DNA of 64,000 bases. Source: Ferruginibacter lapsinanis. Lineage in GTDB: Bacteria > Bacteroidota > Bacteroidia > Chitinophagales > Chitinophagaceae. A program made the translations under genes and the position numbers. The stretch lies in assembly GCF_020783315.1 (NCBI RefSeq), contig NZ_CP086063.1, forward strand, positions 3,212,501 through 3,276,500, read 5' to 3'. Below are positions 61,265 through 64,000 of this stretch, in pieces (positions within the stretch are counted from its first letter, which is position 1; the number at the start of each line of letters is the position of its first letter). The notes beneath the pieces were generated by a model. It saw only the letters and a list, made by a program, of their open reading frames with translations. It was not told the origin of the DNA and ran no database searches.

Positions 61265-62260
61265 TTATTCGTCGTCTATTTTCAATTTGCTCAGATCCAT
61301 TCCAAATCCTAAACCTCTTTCGTTTAGTACTTGTTCGATTTCGCTTAAAGATTTTTGACCGAAGTTTCTGAATTTCATCAGGTCTTCTTGTTCGTATTGT
61401 ACCAACTCACTTAATGAATTGATCTTAGCTGCTTTTAAACAGTTAAATGCACGTACAGAAAGATCAAGATCTTCTAATGGAGTTTTCAATACTTTACGTA
61501 ATTGTAAAGTTTGTTCGTCCACTAAGTCTTCTTTCTTATCTTCTTTAGTATCAAAAGTGATGTTTTCATCAGTGATGATCATCAAATGTTGAATTAAGAT
61601 ACGGCTGGCTTGTTTTACCGCTTCTTCAGGATGAATAGTACCATCGGTAATAACTTCCATGATCAATTTTTCAAAATCCGTACGTTGTTCCACACGAGTG
61701 TTTTCGATGGTGTATTTTACGTTTTTGATCGGTGTGTAAATAGCATCAACCGGAATATATCCGAAATGAGAACTTTTTTCTTTGTGTTCTTCAGCAGGCA
61801 CATAACCTCTACCTTTTCCGATAGTGATCTCGATGTCCAACTTAGCGCTGTTATCCATAACACAGATACCTAATTCAGGATTCATCACTTCAAAAGAAGG
61901 AGATGCTTCGCCGATCATACCTGCCGTGAATTCAGTTTTATTTTTGATAGAAAGGGTAATTTTTTCAGTACCGATCTCTCCTTCAATTTTCTTTTTGAAA
62001 CGAACTTGTTTAAGGTTCAATATAATTTCTGTTACATCTTCAGTGATACCTTTGATGGTAGCAAACTCGTGATCAGCACCAACGATGTTGATACCAATAA
62101 TTGCATACCCTTCTAAAGAGTTAAGCAATACTCTACGAAGTGCGTTACCTATGGTTACACCATATCCTGGCTCAAGCGGACGAAATTCAAACTGAGCTTC
62201 AAAATCATTAGCTTTTTGAAGAACAATTTTATCGGGTTTAACAAAATTTAAAATACCCAT
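61265..62260 (-). CDS. rpoA: RNA polymerase alpha subunit
   Basis: The protein has 331 residues. Alpha NTD: FEFRPLEPGYGVTIGNALRRVLLNSLEGYAI and later RVEQRTDFEKLIMEVITDGTIHPEEA. Alpha CTD from about 255: LDLSVRAFNCLKAAKINSLSELVQY and LMKFRNFGQKSLSEIEQVL (helix-hairpin-helix DNA-contact region). Normal length. Confidence 0.98.
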   Translation of the reverse strand: MGILNFVKPDKIVLQKANDFEAQFEFRPLEPGYGVTIGNALRRVLLNSLEGYAIIGINIVGADHEFATIKGITEDVTEIILNLKQVRFKKKIEGEIGTEKITLSIKNKTEFTAGMIGEASPSFEVMNPELGICVMDNSAKLDIEITIGKGRGYVPAEEHKEKSSHFGYIPVDAIYTPIKNVKYTIENTRVEQRTDFEKLIMEVITDGTIHPEEAVKQASRILIQHLMIITDENITFDTKEDKKEDLVDEQTLQLRKVLKTPLEDLDLSVRAFNCLKAAKINSLSELVQYEQEDLMKFRNFGQKSLSEIEQVLNERGLGFGMDLSKLKIDDE

Positions 62261-62311
62261 ATGAATGTTTATTATTGTTTTTAAAATGAAGCATTTAGTA
62301 AAGTCAAAAGG

Positions 62312-62348
62312 TAAAAGTCAAAACCTGTTTTTTGGGTTTTGACTTTTA
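62312..62348 (-). other. Perfect hairpin in the rpsD-rpoA spacer
   Basis: TAAAAGTCAAAACC (62312-62325) pairs with 62335-62348 over 14 bases. It sits between two cotranscribed genes; see also 63627-63664. Confidence 0.6.
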
Positions 62349-62353
62349 ATTTC

Positions 62354-62959
62354 TTACTTGCTGTACAATTCCACGATCAATTGTTCCTTGATATTTTCCG
62401 GAACACTTTCTCTTTCAGGATATGCAATGAATGTACCTTTAACTTCGGTTTCATTGAAATCGATCCAGTTGAATTTTACATTCTTAGGACGAACATTTCC
62501 AGTAATAGAAGCATTCACAGCACTCTTATTTTTCAACCCGATAACATCACCTGGTTTTAAAGAATAAGAAGGAACATTCACCACTTCACCATTAACGGTA
62601 ATGTGCTTATGACTTACTAATTGACGAGCAGCCTGACGACTAACTGCGATACCTAAACGGTAAACAGTATTATCTAAACGAGCTTCTAATAATTTGATCA
62701 AATTTTCACCGGTAACACCTTTACGACGAGCAGCCTCATCAAAAGTTTTACGGAATTGTTTTTCCAACAAACCATAAGTGTATTTTGCTTTTTGTTTTTC
62801 ACGTAACTGTAAAGCGTATTCGCCTAAAGTTTTACGTTTACGGTTTGCACCGTGCATTCCGGGAGGGTTGCTGTTTTTAGTCAACCATTTACCATTGCCT
62901 GTGATAGGCTCTCCGAAAATTCTGGAGATCTTTGTTTTGGGGCCTGTGTAACGTGCCAT
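62354..62959 (-). CDS. rpsD: 30S ribosomal protein S4
   Basis: The protein has 201 residues. Bacteroidota-type start ARYTGPKTKISRIFGEPI, then NPPGMHGANRKRKTLGEYALQLREKQKAKYTYG and the S4 RNA-binding domain ARLDNTVYRLGIAVSRQAARQLVSHKHITVNG. No zinc-binding Cys. Confidence 0.98.
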   Translation of the reverse strand: MARYTGPKTKISRIFGEPITGNGKWLTKNSNPPGMHGANRKRKTLGEYALQLREKQKAKYTYGLLEKQFRKTFDEAARRKGVTGENLIKLLEARLDNTVYRLGIAVSRQAARQLVSHKHITVNGEVVNVPSYSLKPGDVIGLKNKSAVNASITGNVRPKNVKFNWIDFNETEVKGTFIAYPERESVPENIKEQLIVELYSK

Positions 62960-63019
62960 AATTGTTAATTGATTTTTTAGTTACAGTGCATCATCGTAAA
63001 AATCTAAAATTTAATGATA

Positions 63020-63090
63020 CACCCTGTTATTAAAAATTGGCAATAAACAATAGACAAATTGCCAGTTGCTTATTGCACATTGCTTATTTG
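63020..63090 (-). other. Repeated-word spacer between rpsK and rpsD
   Basis: TTGGCAAT...ATTGCCAG dyad followed by TGCTTATTGCACATTGCTTATT. Copies of GCAATA/TTATTGC in both directions form a weak hairpin. Confidence 0.4.
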
Positions 63091-63091
63091 A

Positions 63092-63493
63092 TTATACTCT
63101 TCTTTTCTTTGGAGGACGACAACCATTATGTGGTAATGGAGTTACATCCTTGATCATATTTACTTCGATGCCATTTTGAGACAAAGAACGGATAGCACCT
63201 TCACGACCGCTACCTGGACCTTTTACAAATACATCTACTCTTTTTAATCCAGCATCTGAAGCTACTTTTGCAGCATCAGCAGCAGCCATTTGAGCTGCAT
63301 AAGGAGTATTCTTTTTACTTCCTTTGAAACCCATTTTACCTGCACTAGACCAAGAAATTACCTGACCTTGTTTGTTGGTTAAACTGATAATGATGTTGTT
63401 GAAACTTGCAACGATGTGTGCATCTCCGTAGCTATCTACTTTAACTACTCTTTTTTTTGCAGCTGCTTTTGCGCTGTTCTGTGCTTTTGCCAT
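63092..63493 (-). CDS. rpsK: 30S ribosomal protein S11
   Basis: The protein has 133 residues. [54 protein letters not shown] and the ending [11 protein letters not shown] in the original are the S11 signature (cited here in short: [16 protein letters not shown]). ATG 63493 is chosen; the open frame upstream lies in the spacer. Confidence 0.98.
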   Translation of the reverse strand: MAKAQNSAKAAAKKRVVKVDSYGDAHIVASFNNIIISLTNKQGQVISWSSAGKMGFKGSKKNTPYAAQMAAADAAKVASDAGLKRVDVFVKGPGSGREGAIRSLSQNGIEVNMIKDVTPLPHNGCRPPKKRRV

Positions 63494-63626
63494 AATTAAT
63501 TTAAACTTAGGTAATCTTAAAAAATACACTCCGATTTTCATCAGAGCTGAACTAACCCTCCCGCTGGCTTATAAAGCGATCTGGCGTTGGTTCAAAATAA
63601 TAAGCCTTATTAAAATTTAGAATACC

Positions 63627-63664
63627 GAATGTTGAATGACGAATTGATCGTTATTCAACATTCG
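63627..63664 (-). other. Hairpin in the rpsM-rpsK spacer
   Basis: CGAATGTTGAAT (63627-63638) pairs with ATTCAACATTCG (63653-63664). Confidence 0.5.
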
Positions 63665-63674
63665 TAACTCTTAC

Positions 63675-64000
63675 TTATTTCTTAGCTACTTTCTTTTTAC
63701 CGGCAACTGTCTTACGTTTACCCTTACGAGTACGACTGTTAGTACGAGTACGTTGTCCACGAAGCGGTAACCCTTTACGATGACGTAAACCACGGTAACA
63801 AGCGATATCCAACAAACGTTTAATACTCATTTGTACTTCACTACGTAAAGCACCTTCAGTTTTAAACTCATTGTTGATGATGTTACGAATAGCAGTTTGT
63901 TCGTCATCATTCCACTCGTTCACTTTTTTGTCAACGCTAATGTTAGCTTTTCCTAAAATGTACTGAGCAGTGCTACGACCAATACCATATATATAGGTAA
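63675..64000 (-). CDS. rpsM: 30S ribosomal protein S13, 5' end outside the window
   Basis: The frame is open from the right edge. It reads [20 protein letters not shown] and later [20 protein letters not shown], then a basic tail ending KKVAKK. The helix-two-turn-helix region and the RHRxGLPxRGQRT motif are diagnostic. About 15-20 N-terminal residues are missing. Confidence 0.97.
   Translation of the reverse strand, partial: TYIYGIGRSTAQYILGKANISVDKKVNEWNDDEQTAIRNIINNEFKTEGALRSEVQMSIKRLLDIACYRGLRHRKGLPLRGQRTRTNSRTRKGKRKTVAGKKKVAKK

Noticed and set aside
1..64000. tRNA or rRNA genes
   Set aside because: I saw no cloverleaf with a conserved T-loop and no rRNA signature; an automated scan (tRNAscan-SE, barrnap) would be decisive.

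Overview
The window is AT-rich chromosomal DNA from a Bacteroidota bacterium, most likely a member of the Chitinophagaceae or a close relative. The evidence is type IX secretion C-terminal domains (type A sorting and gliding-motility-type), many secreted proteins with the N-terminal stalk motif NVGIGTxxP, DUF1566 domains, start codons without clear Shine-Dalgarno sequences, and the gene order rpsM-rpsK-rpsD-rpoA-rplQ-carA. Genus is an inference; no rRNA or tRNA gene was seen.

Layout. 1-1.25 kb: the 3' end of a TIR-domain gene, a gene scrap and a small HTH gene. 1.25-7.75 kb: a phage-tail-like S74 surface protein and three tandem secreted DUF1566 paralogues, with several families of dispersed palindromic repeats between them. 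7.8-12.2 kb: a HupE/UreJ membrane protein, a DUF3606 protein, and an apparent AraC-linked cluster (AhpD-like, DUF1348, a 57-residue protein, PPOX fold, AraC) in which two genes share a promoter/operator sequence. 12.2-13.0 kb: a repeat block with two almost identical 211-bp copies. 13-30.5 kb: secreted and surface proteins, including an M1 aminopeptidase, a PKD protein, a type A sorted triple-repeat protein, a type B sorted zinc metalloprotease and a CAP protein. 30.5-32.6 kb: a TetR regulator divergent from a short bestrophin-like gene plus a beta-carbonic anhydrase, with nested palindromes between. 32.7-41 kb: more surface proteins and lipoproteins. 41-43.6 kb: PEP carboxylase. 43.8-49 kb: a polymorphic-toxin locus (short Rhs protein with a zincin tip, candidate immunity gene, orphan toxin tip, second candidate immunity lipoprotein, integrase remnant), very AT-rich in its second half. 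49-49.5 kb: a 21-bp minisatellite. 49.6-57.3 kb: DinB proteins, an SQR-like flavoprotein, a GlxA-type regulator divergent from a five-gene small-enzyme operon, PhnA, a lipocalin-like lipoprotein and an OmpA protein. 57.3-64 kb: a repeat element, small proteins, then aroQ, carA and the end of the alpha ribosomal operon, all on the minus strand.

Themes. (1) One N-terminal stalk module is joined to different C-terminal display domains in seven proteins. (2) At least four families of non-coding repeats occupy the intergenic space. One of them (B) has a hairpin whose stem has changed by compensating substitutions around an unchanged loop, which points to a selected structure. (3) The Rhs locus looks like a toxin-cassette site with one complete toxin/immunity pair and one displaced pair.
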